Notes: generated from the sequence alone by a model not told the origin. Positions 46,156 to 57,712 are shown, counted from the first letter of the stretch. The stretch: 64,000 nt of DNA from Eunapius fragilis (GCA_963681505.1 OY811979.1:3518711-3582710), one strand, 5' to 3'. Translations and numbers: made by a program.

Positions 46156-46413
46156 AGGAACTCCAGATATTTTTAGTGCAGGTTAGACTATTTATACTGC
46201 CTAAAATTATTAATAAATATCTATTACATACATTATTAAATGAAGTTTAGTGCATAGCTAAACGCAGTTAATTAAAGGCCGGCAGCCCCGGCCCGCGCAG
46301 GCGCCCCCGAACTACATGTAAGCCTCTCGTATACTACGATATAATACACGCATCGGCCTCACAAGGGCTTAGTCGTGCCACGTGTAGGCGGTTAACGGAT
46401 TCGAAATCTGTAG

Positions 46414-47474
46414 ATGGATCTCGCTGAGGAGCAACGGCAGCATCTTGAACGACAGCTGCTGCAGATTTTTGGAATGGTTCAGCCCCAGGAGACGGCAGCG
46501 AGTGGGGTAGAGGGCCCATCGTCTGATCCCCAAACTAGTGCGGGAGAGGTTCGAAGCCAAGCCCAAGGGCCTAGTGGTAAGCGAGTCCTGCTCCATGTCA
46601 CTAGGCCGTAGTCGTCGTAGCCGACCAGTGTTATGCGCGAATTATTACAGGCATGCATTATAGTCGTAGATCGCATCGGAGCGGACGGCGATGGACGGAC
46701 TCGGTATTCGGGCATCGGACGACGGGCGGACGCCAATCGGGGCGTGATAGCCGTAACCGTGCATGCTGCGGTTGTGTCGATCGAACTCTCATACCTACCC
46801 CCCCCCCCCCCCCCCCCCCCCCTCCCTCCGTAGGAGGTGCTCGAGCGAATCCGTCGGGGTCTCAACCGTTTCCGTCGGGTCTGCAAATTCCACTGTTTGC
46901 GCCGTCGGAGGCACTGGCGGGCGCGGATGTGCACTCCGTGGCCACGTTGACGGACGTGGGGCGGCAAGGGGCGAGCGGTACTGTTGTGCTGTCGAACGCC
47001 TTCAACCCGGCAGCGAGGTTCCCCGCGAAGGTTGTGGCCCGCATTGAAGGCCTCGAATACGTCGAGATGTCCGAGCTCCTTCAGGAGGCATGGGCAGTCG
47101 AGAGCACCGATGCAAACCCGCTGCTGAAACTCCACGGCCGCAGGGCGCCGGTCACTGACATCCTGGTGTGGACCGAATGCTACGCGAGTATGGCGGCCAT
47201 CCTGGCTCGAAGGTACCCTCAGAAGGCCCCGGAGCTCTTCGCCTACCTTCGGAGGATTATTAACGCGGCCCGAAAGTACGAGGGAGCTGCCTGGGTAACT
47301 TACGACAGGGTGTTCCGAAGGCAGGCGGCCGCGAGGGGAACATTGGACTGGTCCCAGGAAGACCAGGCCCTATACAATGAAGTATTCGCGGGCCGGGCGA
47401 GGCAGTGCACGCGGTGCCGGCACTGCCTGAGTGAACACCATGCCACCGAAACGTGCCCGGACACTCCCGTCCAA
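46414..47474 (+). pseudogene. DIRS-like Gag
   Basis: A first frame starts MDLAEEQRQHLERQLLQI (46414). After a C25 tract (46798-46822) the frame continues with NAFNPAARFPAKVVARIEGLE, MSELLQEAW, VTDILVWTECYASMAAILA, PELFAYLRRIINAARKYEG and CTRCRHCLSEHHATETC, a zinc knuckle. These blocks match the Gag-like proteins of animal DIRS elements as I know them. Interrupted at 47472 by a MITE directly after CPDTPVQ. Confidence 0.8.
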
Positions 47475-48179
47475 GGCCGTAGTAAGGGGGGGGCTTGGGG
47501 GGGCTTAAGCCCCCCCAAAATTTTGGTCCAGCATACTATTTATAATAGGATACACGTTGATGTGCGTGGTATACCACAAATTGAACACAGTCCGGTATTG
47601 CAAGCCGCCCGTAAATTTAGAACGAGAAAGTGTCAGCGGCGGATATAGGGGAGGGGGGGGGGGGGCACTCGGGGCACGTGCCCCCCCCCTCCATTTATAC
47701 CAGAGATTTATACATTCATAACTTTTCGGGCCGCATTTTATAATATAGCTGCACGATTGCGCTGCCTATTGATATCCGCACGCATGAACTCTACTACTGT
47801 ACTATATCCCGGGCCCCCCGATACGCGATCATACTTCCCCCCCCCCCCCCCCCCACCCCCGCTCTTCGTTTTGGGCCAGAAACCGACAGCATCCCCCCCC
47901 CCCCCCCCCCCTTGGTTTTTGTATCGGGCCATAAACCGACAGCACCCCCCCCCCCCCCCCCCCCCCGCTTTTCGTATCGGGCCAGAAGCCGACACCACCC
48001 CACCCCACCCCACCCCACCCCACCCCCAGCCACACCCACCATCCGTGCCCCCCCCCCTAAAACCTGTATCCGCCGCTGCTAAGTGTGGTCAACCATCGAT
48101 CAATCCGCGTTGCATCGTTGTGTCAAGATCATGAATATTAATTAGCCCCCCCAAATTTTTGTGATTGACTACGGCCATG
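47472..48179. mobile_element. MITE inserted in the DIRS Gag, CARGGCCGTAG ends, 5-bp TSD
   Basis: Left end CAAGGCCGTAGTAAGG, right end complementary to CATGGCCGTAGTCAA; CCGTC flanks both sides (47467-47471, 48180-48184). The ends match the MITE at 24546-25157. A GGGGGGGCTTAAGCCCCCCC palindrome lies inside the left end. Contains another MITE. Confidence 0.75.
47634..48078. mobile_element. hAT-type MITE nested in the preceding MITE
   Basis: Ends CAGCGGCGGATA-AGG inverted at both sides; flanks GAAAGTGT / CTAAGTGT are an 8-bp duplication with two changes. The interior holds poly-C tracts alternating with a module TTCGTATCGGGCCAGAAACC-GACAGCA three times. The same module and similar ends occur in the MITE at 51943. 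Confidence 0.8.
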
Positions 48180-48205
48180 CCGTCTTCCCGTTCGCCTTCC
48201 CTCAG

Positions 48206-48439
48206 TTATCGATGACATCGGCGGCACCGATGGGGAACATGACTCAGACGCGCCCGCCGCTGGCACGCAGTGGGGAGCTCTGCCGGAAGTTTAACGAGAA
48301 CCGGTGTTTTTACCGGCAATGTAAACACACCCATGCATGCAGCGTGTGCAATGGCCCGCACCCAGCGGAATCGTGCTCCCACAACCGTCGTGGCGACCCT
48401 TACCCGCGAAGGGACCCCAAGCCGGCGGGGCCACTGTGA
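48206..48439 (+). pseudogene. DIRS-like zinc-finger region after the MITE
   Basis: The Gag/Pol reading resumes with GELCRKFNENRCFYRQCKH then HACSVCNGPHPAESC, a C-x5-C...C-x3-H type finger followed by CCHC-like cysteines, as in animal DIRS Gag C-termini. Ends with TGA 48437; a G17 tract follows at 48479. Confidence 0.75.
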
Positions 48440-48780
48440 TCGCCAGGGTGTCATCTGTTTGTCTCCTAACGTGATTTTGGGGGGGGGGGGGGGGGATCAA
48501 CTAGGCCATGATCGTTGTCTTCATGCTCAAGTGTCATATCTACTCATTCTTTATAATCAGAGTCAATCTGTCATTTCGTGTTGTCGTCCTGGTTCCGCCC
48601 CCAAGGGTGTGATACTGCGCCGGGTACGATAATAGGCATACATTTCATTCATGGGTGGGCTGGCACATGCATGACTTGTAATTTGTCTATCATATAGAGA
48701 TCGGTGGTCGCTACCCTTACGCATACGCCGAACACCTCCGGCAGCTGCAGCAACCCCCTCCCACCACTACCCGCGGCCTT

Positions 48781-50465
48781 GTGTTGGGCGACCGGGGGGA
48801 TTGTTTCTCCCCACTTCGGGTACCGACATGGGCGATAGCATTGTGTGGCCACCCCGACCCGGAGTTCGTTGAAGCAATTGTGCGGGGCCTGAGAGACGGG
48901 TTTCGGATCGGCTTTGACAGGGCAAGCCCCCTAGTCTCCGCGGTCAGGAACATGCCGTCCGCAGCGGAACACGACGATGCCGTGTCAGAATATGTCGACA
49001 CTGAGCTGCGGAAGAGGCACTTCCTCGGCCCGTACTCTACGGAGGAGTTTGCCGGGGGACACATTTAAACAGAATTGGTGTTATCCCCAAAGGCCACACC
49101 CCCGGGAAGTGGAGGATAATTACCGACTTATCGTTCCCCACGGGAGGGAGTGTCAACGATGGGATCGATCCCTTGCTGTGCTCTCTGTCGTATGTTTCGG
49201 TCGACGAAGTGGCAGCTATTGCTGCTGGGCTAGGCCGAGGGGCGCTGTTGGCCAAGATAGATATAGAGTCGGCGTACCGTCTGGTCCCAGTCCACCCTGA
49301 CGACCGTTACTTGTTGGGGGTTCGATGGAAGGGCAAGATTGTGGTCGATGGCATGCTCCCCTTCGGCCTCCGTTCGGCACCTAAGATATTCACACTGATA
49401 GCCGACGCTCTCGAATGGGTAGTCCGCAAGGCAGGGGTCCGGCAGATTGCTCACTACCTCGATGACTTCGTGGTCATCGGGCGACCGGCCTCTGACGAGT
49501 GTGCGGAGAGCCTGCGGAAGATGACGGAGTTGTGCGCGATCCTGGGCGTTCCGCTCGCAAAGGAAAAGTCCGAAGGCCCCTCAACTTCCATCACATTTCT
49601 TGGCATCCAACTGGACACCGAATCGGGTACACTTGCCCTTCCACCAGCGAAACTCCAGCGAATCTGCGACCTGCTGAACGAGTGGGGTGATAAGAAGGTA
49701 TGCTCAAGAAGAGAACTTGAGTCACTCATCGGGGTGCTCAACCACGCCTGCAAGGTGGTGAGACCCGGTCGTTCATTCTTGCGACGGCTAATCGACCTGC
49801 TGGCAGAATCGCGAGTTACGTTTGCTAGAAGGCCACACCATAGCATCCGGCTTAATCGGGCATTTAGATCGGATATTGCCTGGTGGCGCTCGTTCATCGT
49901 GGAGTGGAACGGCGTTGGATTCTTTCCGCGGGTTAACATGGATGGCGAGCATCGGGTGACGTTCGTCACGGACGCCTCAGGCGCGTGGGGATGTGGCGCT
50001 CGATGGGGGACCCATTGGTTTCAGCTGGCGTGGGATGCTAAGTCTAACCCCTCCCCCATCGCGGTCAAAGAACTCATTCCGATCGTATTGGCTGCCGCTG
50101 TGTGGGGGAAGGTGTGGCGGGGCGGATCTGTCACGTGCCGGTGTGACAATCAGACCGTGGTGTCGGTACTGGCATCTCGGTCCAGTCGCAATGCAGAGAT
50201 AATGCACCTCCTCCGGTGTCTCTTCTTCATTGAGGCCCGCATGCAGTTCACACTCCACTGTGTCCACCTTCCGGGTGTGGAGAACACGGTTGCGGATGCC
50301 CTCTCCCGTAATGACTTAGTCTCGTTCCGTTCACAGGCTCCCGAAGCCGACCGGGACCCGCAGGTCCTGCCCGAGTCGTTGGTGGAGGCGCTACTCCTAT
50401 TCGACCAGGATTGGCTCTCACCGACTTGGAGAAGACTGTTCGGTTTTATTTCCATCAAGGCCTAG
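48781..50465 (+). pseudogene. DIRS-like reverse transcriptase and RNase H
   Basis: 48781-49068 holds EAIVRGLRDGFRIGFD and YSTEEFAGGHI; a shift at 49066 leads to RIGVIPKGHTPGKWRIITDL. RT motifs: LLAKIDIESAYRLVPVHPDD (49247), MLPFGLRSAPKIFT (49352), catalytic YLDD (49457). RNase H: FVTDASGAWGCGARWG (49963), RCDNQTVVSVL (50140), VHLPGVENTVADALSRN (50263). The frame ends at TAG 50463, overlapping the recombinase ORF, as is usual in DIRS elements. Confidence 0.9.
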
Positions 50466-51001
50466 CCGAGTCGACCCACCGTACATACAGCTCGGGGATG
50501 AAACGGTTCTATAGGTTTTGCACTATGTACTCGGTGTTCAACCCGTTTCCTGTAACGGAAAGGCTGTTGTGTTATTTCGTTGCACACCTGGCGGAGGAGG
50601 GGCTGGCGTACCAAACTGTGAAGACATACTTGGCGGCGGTACGAGACACGCACGTTTCGTTGGGGTTCCCCGATCTCCGATCGTCTGACAATCTCCCGCG
50701 GCTAACAAAGATCCAAGCGGGGATCCGCCGAGTTCAAGCCCTCAAGAATCAACCCAAGAGGGTCCGCCTTCCTATAACCCCAGCAATTTTGGAGCGGCTG
50801 CGAGTCCACTGGTCGTCCGACAGAGACGGGGGCCTATTCTGGGCGGTAGCGTCTCTCTGCTTCTTTGGCTTCTTTCGTCTCGGGGAGCTCCTGGCACCCA
50901 GTGCCGATAAGCTGTTGTATCTGTCGTGGGGCGACGTGTCATTCGACCGCGCCCCCCACCCATCGATCATGAAGGTCCACACTACTGTTTCAATACATTG
51001 A
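50411..51001 (+). pseudogene. DIRS-like tyrosine recombinase, C-terminally truncated
   Basis: Overlaps the RT frame by 55 bp. N-terminal SAM-like domain: GLAESTHRTYSSGMKRFYRF, LAYQTVKTYLAAVRDTH. Catalytic domain begins PITPAILERL and reaches the first conserved Arg in FFRLGELL (50872). Sequence identity to the family stops near PSIMKVH (50985), before the H-x-x-R and Tyr motifs, so this copy cannot recombine. Confidence 0.88.
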
Positions 51002-51300
51002 AACGTGGGTCAAAAAGACCTACGCCCAGAAATATTGAAATGGCTGCGTGTGCTTAGCAACGAAATATTGCAATCAAACAACGTTGGAATGTGCGCTACT
51101 CTTTATTAACACAACACTTGGTAGCATATTTGACGCTGTTTTATGGTTCTAAAACTTGTACTCTATCCGACACCACAAGTACCATGATCGTAGCTTAAGC
51201 CAATCGAACACTGTGCGACTTTAAACACATACACTTTTAGCGGTACGTCGTTACTCATTGGCTTGTGTACAAACTGGGGAAGTTTTCTGGCTCCAACGGC
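51002..51300. other. Unassigned sequence left of the assembly gap
   Basis: AT-rich sequence starting with the inverted pair GTTTCAATACATTGAAAC (50987-51004). No gene seen. Confidence 0.5.
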
Positions 51301-51500
51301 NNNNNNNNNNNNNNNNNNNNNNNNNNNNNNNNNNNNNNNNNNNNNNNNNNNNNNNNNNNNNNNNNNNNNNNNNNNNNNNNNNNNNNNNNNNNNNNNNNNN
51401 NNNNNNNNNNNNNNNNNNNNNNNNNNNNNNNNNNNNNNNNNNNNNNNNNNNNNNNNNNNNNNNNNNNNNNNNNNNNNNNNNNNNNNNNNNNNNNNNNNNN
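51301..51500. other. Assembly gap, 200 N
   Basis: A run of exactly 200 N, most likely a scaffold gap of unspecified size. It lies at the edge of a purine-rich repeat that probably stopped the assembly. Confidence 0.99.
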
Positions 51501-52620
51501 AGGAGGAGGAGGGGAGGTGTGGATGCAATCAAAAGAAAGGAGTGGGAGGGGTAGGTGTAATAGGAAGGAAGGTAGGAGGGAAAATGAGAGGGAGTAAGAG
51601 GAGGAGATAGGGAGGGGAGGAGGAGGAGGAGGGGAGGAGGATGGGAGGAGGATGGGTGGATGAAGGAAGATAGGAAGAGGAGGAGGGAGAGGAGGAGAAG
51701 GACGTAGAGGAAGGGGAGGAGAAGGACGTAGAGGAAGGGGAGGAGAAGGACGTAGAGGAAGGGGAGGAGAAGGTGGGGGTGGATGCAACGGGAAAAATGA
51801 AAGGAGGAGGCGAGGATGCAACAGGTAGAAAGGTAGAAGTAGAAGGATGAGGAGGAGGAGGGGGAGGTGTGGATGCAATCAAAAGAAAGGAGGAGGAGGG
51901 GTGTTAGGTGTAATAGGAAGGAAGTAGGACGGAAAATGAGAGCAGCCCCGGATCCAGCATAGGCTCGGGGGGGGCGGCCGCCCCCCCCATTCATACGAAA
52001 TGCCGCCCTCTGGGACCAATTGCCGCCCCCCCCCCCCCCCCCCCCCCCGCTCCATTCCCCACGCACTATCACGCGCGCGCGCACAAACTAAGATATAAAT
52101 CATCGTACGGCAAGCAGCCCCCCCCCCCCACTTTTCGTATCGGACCTGAAGCAGACTGCACCCCCCCCCCCCCCCCCCCCCGCTTTTCGTATCGGGCCTA
52201 AAACGGACAGCACCCCCCCCCCCCCCCCGCTTTTGGATCGGGCCTAAAACGGACAGCACCCCCCATCCCCCCCCCCGCTTTTGGATCGGGCCTAAAACGG
52301 ACAGCACCCCCCCCCCCCCCCCCCCCCCACCCCGCTTTTCGTATCCACCCCTGGCTTCGCATGCATTCATTGCCAATGTGCCGCCCCTCCAGTAAAACCG
52401 CCCCCCCCTTAGCCAAATCCTGGATCCGGGGCTGAATGAGAGGGAGTAAAAGAAGGAGGAGGAGGAGGGGAGGAGGATGAGGAGGAGGGAGGAGAGGAGC
52501 AGGAGGGAAGAGGAGCAGAGAAGGAGGATGGGTGGATGAAGGAAGATAGGAAGAGATGGAGGGAGAGGAGGAGAAGGAGGAGGAGGTCAGATAGAAAGAA
52601 CGGCAGTGAATATGAATGGT
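51501..52620. repeat. GA-rich minisatellite split by a MITE
   Basis: Degenerate GGAGGAGGAGGGGAGG repeats; a 24-bp unit GGAGAAGGACGTAGAGGAAG repeats three or four times at 51690-51770. Larger duplication: AGGAGGAGGGG-AGGTGTGGATG plus AATCAAAAGAAAGGAG occurs at 51505 and 51857. The hAT MITE interrupts the tract at 51943. Confidence 0.9.
51943..52434. mobile_element. hAT-type MITE with 8-bp TSD AATGAGAG
   Basis: Ends CAGCCCCGGATCCAG and CTGGATCCGGGGCTG; AATGAGAG perfectly duplicated at 51935-51942 and 52435-52442. An 8-bp duplication with CAG-type ends indicates the hAT superfamily. Interior: poly-C tracts (C23 at 52026-52048 and others) alternating four times with a module CTTTTCGTATCGGGCC + TAAAACGGACAGCA. 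No ORF; mobilised in trans. Confidence 0.9.
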
Positions 52621-55346
52621 CTAGAGAGATATGCCATACTAAGTAAAGGTACTGCAGTTTGTGTACCAGATAACTGACTGTCGCAAGCAAGTCATCTGGT
52701 CCCAGACTAGTGTAGAGGGTGTAGAGGGTGAAGAAGGTGGCCCCATGATTAGAAGGCATGGTACATGCATGCTTACATGTACATGCCACAAACTGAGCAG
52801 ATATAGAAAAAGGGTGCACAATATAAACTACCCACAGCATCCATCATAAGCGATACATGTGAACGTACGATACTGTTTTATTTTAAAACATAGCGTACGA
52901 GGTACGATCGCTTATATACCACGTAGAACGTTCAAAGCGGAGTTCATTACCTAACTTCAAATGTAAAGGGCGTGGCCATTACATAATGGCATATTGCAAT
53001 AGGGCGAGTGGCGCGAAATGTCGAACTACTTTGAAAATCCATATCTCCGTAACGGATAAGAAAAAACTTAACGATCTGCAGAATTCAATAGCTACAGGAC
53101 CCTTTTATGTACACTCTAAATTTGACATGTTATCGTCACTCGTATCTGGAGAAATGTGGAATCTTAACCCATTGGGTTAGAGACCTTTGTAACCATGGCA
53201 TGGAAAATATCTAGAGCACCAAAATAGGTTTGCACAGAGAGAACAGATATGTAAACAAGTGTACGAAATTTGAAAAGAAAGTATAAAACCGTTATGAAGA
53301 TATGTTGCTTTCTGTAACGTACAATTTTTATAGTGATAAAATTAAAACTCCAGAAGGGTGATTTTGCTGGAAACCGTCCCATATATATATATATATATCG
53401 TACTGGTGTGCACACTGCACCAATAAAGTACCTGTGCTCCATACACAAGACTCTAGATAGGCCTTGATGACCATTATCACAATTTTGATTCACTATGAAA
53501 GAGGGGAGAGGGTAAATCTTTACACAACACTGCCGCTCCATAATAAAAGTGATAGTAGTGAGTGCAGTAATTATTTAGGGATCTATGGCATTACAATACA
53601 ATAATGGCTAATTCTACCCAGCAGAAGGCATGGTGATCTAAGGTCACTCAAACATGATTGTATGTATCAAGTGGGATCCAGGGTCACTAATAAACTTACA
53701 TGTAGGTCTCCAGGAATGCAGATCATGTTCACCTGATAGAAAATTCCATGTAAAGGTTCCAATAAAAAATTATAAACAGTGAACACATGTAATATGTTAA
53801 TTTATATAATTACTTAACATTTATTAAGCTAGTCACACATAAGTAAACACGTTATTCAGTGATGGTGTAATTAAAATCGCTTTCAATCTTAAAAGGACAG
53901 GTCCTATTTTTAAACTTGGGTCATAAACACTTCTTACATGAAGCTGTCATTATTTCAAGTAAGGTTAAGACCACCTTTGAGTATGTTATACTTTAACAAC
54001 AACCTGATCTGTACTCCCTTGGGGGAATGACATGATGAAGAAGTTATGGAGTAAAGTGTGCACACGTATTTAGAGTTCGGATGCATATAGAAAATAGCAG
54101 TCAGGTAGTCACTAAGGAGGCTTAATGGAAAGCTCTACGTAAAGACAAAGCATCTTCCATTTCCAGCATTATCAGTTGGGGTGGCTTGTGGCTTATTCAC
54201 AGTCTAAGATAGAGCATTGAAGAACACTGAAAGGATTAGGTTTATGTAGTTCTGAAATTAGACATGCATAATGCTTTCAACTGGTGTCCAGATAGGAAAT
54301 CATCAGTCAAATTATCTTGCCACCCTATTCATGTTGCACCCAGAGGGGGCTACCTACACTGTTCAAAATTCATCTCATGTAAGTGAATGGAAGCTATAAA
54401 ACGTTTATCCCCCCTTGAAGAAGTTGCAGTATTAGACCCACAAATGACAATGTCCCTCTTGTCTCTGTAGTATTTGTTGTTTGCATGGGTGGTCCATCTG
54501 GTAAGGGCCGCTCCATCAGGTCTGGCAGATTCTTTGATGAGTATGTAGGAGGTTTTGTGGCTGACATAACTAACTCTGCCTGGATGCAGGCCGACTAAAC
54601 TCAGTTCAGGTTTTGTGGATCCGACCTTTCATTCCCTGTCTTATCATTCCTGTGCAGCTTTTGTTGCATCATTTTCTTCATTGTGACAATCTACAGCATG
54701 CAATCAGAACGTCCAATTCAACTGCCTCCAACTGAATCAACATGTGGTTCTTTCCCCTAGCTTGGGTTTGCACATTGAACATAATGTGCTTCAGACTTCA
54801 ATCAGATGTTAGGCTTTGATCATCCCTGTGCCCCCTCTATGCTGAGAGAGTGCTGAACCTCAGCCATTATGCAGTTACTTAGGTGATGTAACCACTTGTC
54901 ACAAATGACAACATACATGAAACACAATTACATGAACTTCTATAATCACTTTTTTTCAGCTGAGAGAAAAAAAATCAACGAATGCAGGCAGAGGAGCACC
55001 GTCATCAAATCCCAGCCCACTTCTCCTTTTGATGTGATACTTTATCAAGCAGAAGCATCCTGCTCGAACCTCCAGCAAAAGCAAGCCATGATCTAATATA
55101 AATATAACTGCTTGTAATGGAGTATGCTTTGTCCGACTTGAAGGACAGAGCATTGGCCATGTGACTCCCATTTCAAGGACAAAGGATTGGCCATGTGCAT
55201 ATAAGGAATTGAACCTCTTCCAGCCATTAAAACGACAAATGGGATGAAGGTGCCTATTCTATCTATCTTTTACTGCTTTCTTGTATGTTCGCTTTTTCTC
55301 CTGCAAGCTGGACTCAAGAAAGTTGATGGCAGTGTCATTACTACAA
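52621..55346. other. Intergenic, no gene recognised
   Basis: AT-rich DNA. A solitary MITE end (AGGGTGATTTTGCTGGAAAC, 53354) is followed by a short (AT)n at 53385. I see no exons with coherent splice sites, and no other repeat. Confidence 0.5.
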
Positions 55347-55598
55347 GTAATAAAAACATTCTCTATACGAGAAGGTTGGTGGTATATAGGAATCAAAGGT
55401 GATGGTGATGTAAAAAGCAAGGGAACAAGGCTTCTGATTGAAAAGGAAAAATGAAATAGACCTATATTGTGTTGCTAATATAGGTCTATTTCATTTTTCC
55501 TTTTCAATCAGAAGCCTTGTTCCCTTGCTTTTTACACCCCCATCGCCTTTGATTCCTATATACCACCAACCTTCTCGTATAGAGAATGTTTTTATTAC
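55347..55598. mobile_element. Palindromic foldback element, copy 3
   Basis: Arms 55347-55468 and 55477-55598, 122 bp with three mismatches; loop 8 bp. Ends GTAATAAAAACATTCTCT; shares GTTGGTGGTATATAGG and TGTAAAAAGCAAGGGAACAAG with the other copies, but its inner arm (CTTCTGATTGAAAAGGAAAA) is private. Confidence 0.92.
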
Positions 55599-57280
55599 GT
55601 GTTTCCTAAATTTTTCTGGTGGATTTGGTATTGTATTTAGTTCTTGAAACTTATAGACCCAATAGATAATAGTAATAAATTAAAGGTCGCGTGATATCTA
55701 TTAGCACGATTAGCCTGGGACCGAGAGGTGACCGGTTTCAAAACACGTGCAAGATATTATTGCTGTGGGAGGGACTGAAAGGACAAGGCTACGTCTACTT
55801 TGATGAAATTTACTACGTTCAACCCCCCACTTACTCGTTCCTTCGAACGAGCCCTGGTTTATCAGGTTAGAATTGTGTACCAGTAAGTGGTTCTCTTTTA
55901 CTCCCCCCCTCCCCCAATGATGATACTTTTCTTTATGGAAACTATTTTATGAACCTAAACCTAACCAACGCCTAGCTAACCTGTGTTCAAAGAGGAAGCT
56001 GCGCATGCTATCTGGGTGTTGGTTAAATTAAAGAAACGTATTATAATTGGAGGGCGGGGGAGAGGTAAAAGCATAGATACTTTATTAGGGAAGATTGGAA
56101 ACGCATCATGTTAACCGCTGAGCCTGTATGCGCACTACCTTTCAAGTGGTTAAATCCGGGCTGAGTGTTTAGAACGTGGTACCACTAACCTTCGTTAGGC
56201 ATTGGCCCGGTAGGTCGCGCTCTCGATCGATGAGCTTCGAATGTTTATTGCGTTGGGCTCAAGACACTGCATCTGTTTTGCTCAAAAACAATTGACGCAA
56301 TTAGCTCTTCGCACGTGATTTTCCCTCTCTAGTGCACAAACCGTGTTGGCTCTGTGAATCACGCTGAACTATGGGATATATCAATTATATTATGTCACAT
56401 GCGTGTTTATGTGTCACCTGACAGAGTTTTGCAAGATAGTCACAAGGATGCACTATTTTCCCTGCTAAGATCAACTGCTTATATGTATGCAAGCACACCC
56501 TCTGAAACGTTTTGGACGAAGTGCAAATATAGTATTACTTCGGTGGTCTTGTTTTATAGACCTACCAAGTTGAAAACTTACCAAAGTGTCGTTAGTAACA
56601 AAACTCTCCATCACATGACACAGTAAACATGCATGTGACATAAAATATCTTAGTTCTCTGTGAGTCGCAGAGCAAAACTCTGTTTGAGCTCTAGGGCTAA
56701 TTGTGGTTGAGTTGTGGGAAAACATGTTATTGCTTGCAGTCGAAATGCGTCGAGCAAAACAGGCAATGTTTTGTGCATAACACAAGCACTTGAAGCTCAT
56801 CAGTCGAGAGCACGACCTACAGGGCCCACCATACATTTATCATCTTCTTTTGGAAGGTATAGGTGTTGATTCTAACAATTGCTTTGCTTTGCAAGACATG
56901 TCGTAATTTTTTGTCATCGTTTTCTGGGTATTGAAACTAAGTTATATTTAACTGACTCAGGCCCGTAGCACTGGAGGATGTGTATTCTGGCCAAACAGGT
57001 GTTCATTAAAGTTGAAAACATCATATTTGGCCTAATAACTGTTTTCAACTTCACTTGATTTAGTTTATCACTGATGCAAAAGTAAAGAAATGACAAATGC
57101 AGAAACTCATTTTGAATGCATGTAGCAATGAGGCTGAAAGGAAAGGACCAAGTTATTAATTAACATCTACTGTTGGTTAATAAATGATTCAGCCACCCCA
57201 CTCTCAATCCACTTTGTTAATTTTTTGCCTGAGGATCGAATGATTTCTAACAAATTTAGGTATGCGACTAACACATCAAT
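55599..57280. other. Intergenic, no gene recognised
   Basis: No exon or repeat with support. Ends at the left inverted repeat of the next element. Confidence 0.5.
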
Positions 57281-57583
57281 GTCTTTACCTTTTCAGTTTT
57301 ACGCGTCCAACTTTTGATCAATCGTTACGGTTTAAAACACCATAATGTACCATTTTTGTTACCGTTTTTGTTCGTCGATTTGTGCTCACCAGCCTGCGAA
57401 TTGCTCCGAATTTTCAGTTTTAAGCGTGCAGTGTATTTGATATAGAATCAGCGTCCTTACATACTTGTATCGTTCAATGCAACGTACAAAAACAGCTAAA
57501 AGTTAGTAACGTCGCCATTTTGAGTTGTTAGCAAATGAATATAATTACATTACTCGTAAACATTAATAACTATTGATGCTATC

Positions 57584-57712
57584 ATGGCTGAGGGTGGTGC
57601 CGAGGACATTGTTTTGGACGATCAAAACAGTTCTTTTCAGAACCAATCAGAGGAGGCTTCAACTAGCAAGCGAAGCTCCAGGCCACTAGTATCTGCGTGG
57701 GCAGAACTTTAA
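57584..57712 (+). pseudogene. TIR-borne ORF, left copy
   Basis: 42 codons, MAEGGAEDIVLDDQNSSFQ ... VSAWAEL, within the left inverted repeat facing inward. The right copy reads further (see 62459-62680), so this one is shortened by a deletion after WAEL. No domain recognised; the SKRSSRP part is basic. Confidence 0.55.

Larger units (their letters stand above)
46414..50985 (+). mobile_element. DIRS-like tyrosine-recombinase retrotransposon, 3' truncated
   Basis: Order: Gag-like protein, CCCH/CCHC zinc region, RT/RNase H, tyrosine recombinase. That combination is specific to DIRS-type elements, which integrate by recombinase rather than DDE integrase. Coding DNA is clearly more GC-rich than surrounding host sequence. 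Interrupted by two nested MITEs (47472-48179), C25 and G17 tracts, and a frameshift near 49066. The recombinase is cut off near 50985, so the right end and terminal repeats are missing. Confidence 0.88.

Noticed and set aside
46380..46560. tRNA-like pieces: GGATTCGAAATCT (anticodon-arm-like) and GAGGTTCGAAGCC (B-box-like)
   Set aside because: They are about 160 bp apart and no acceptor or D arm can be folded; probably chance within the DIRS 5' region.
51163..52084. Long ORFs spanning the N gap and the GA-rich tract
   Set aside because: Created by unknown bases and low-complexity purine repeats; no domain.
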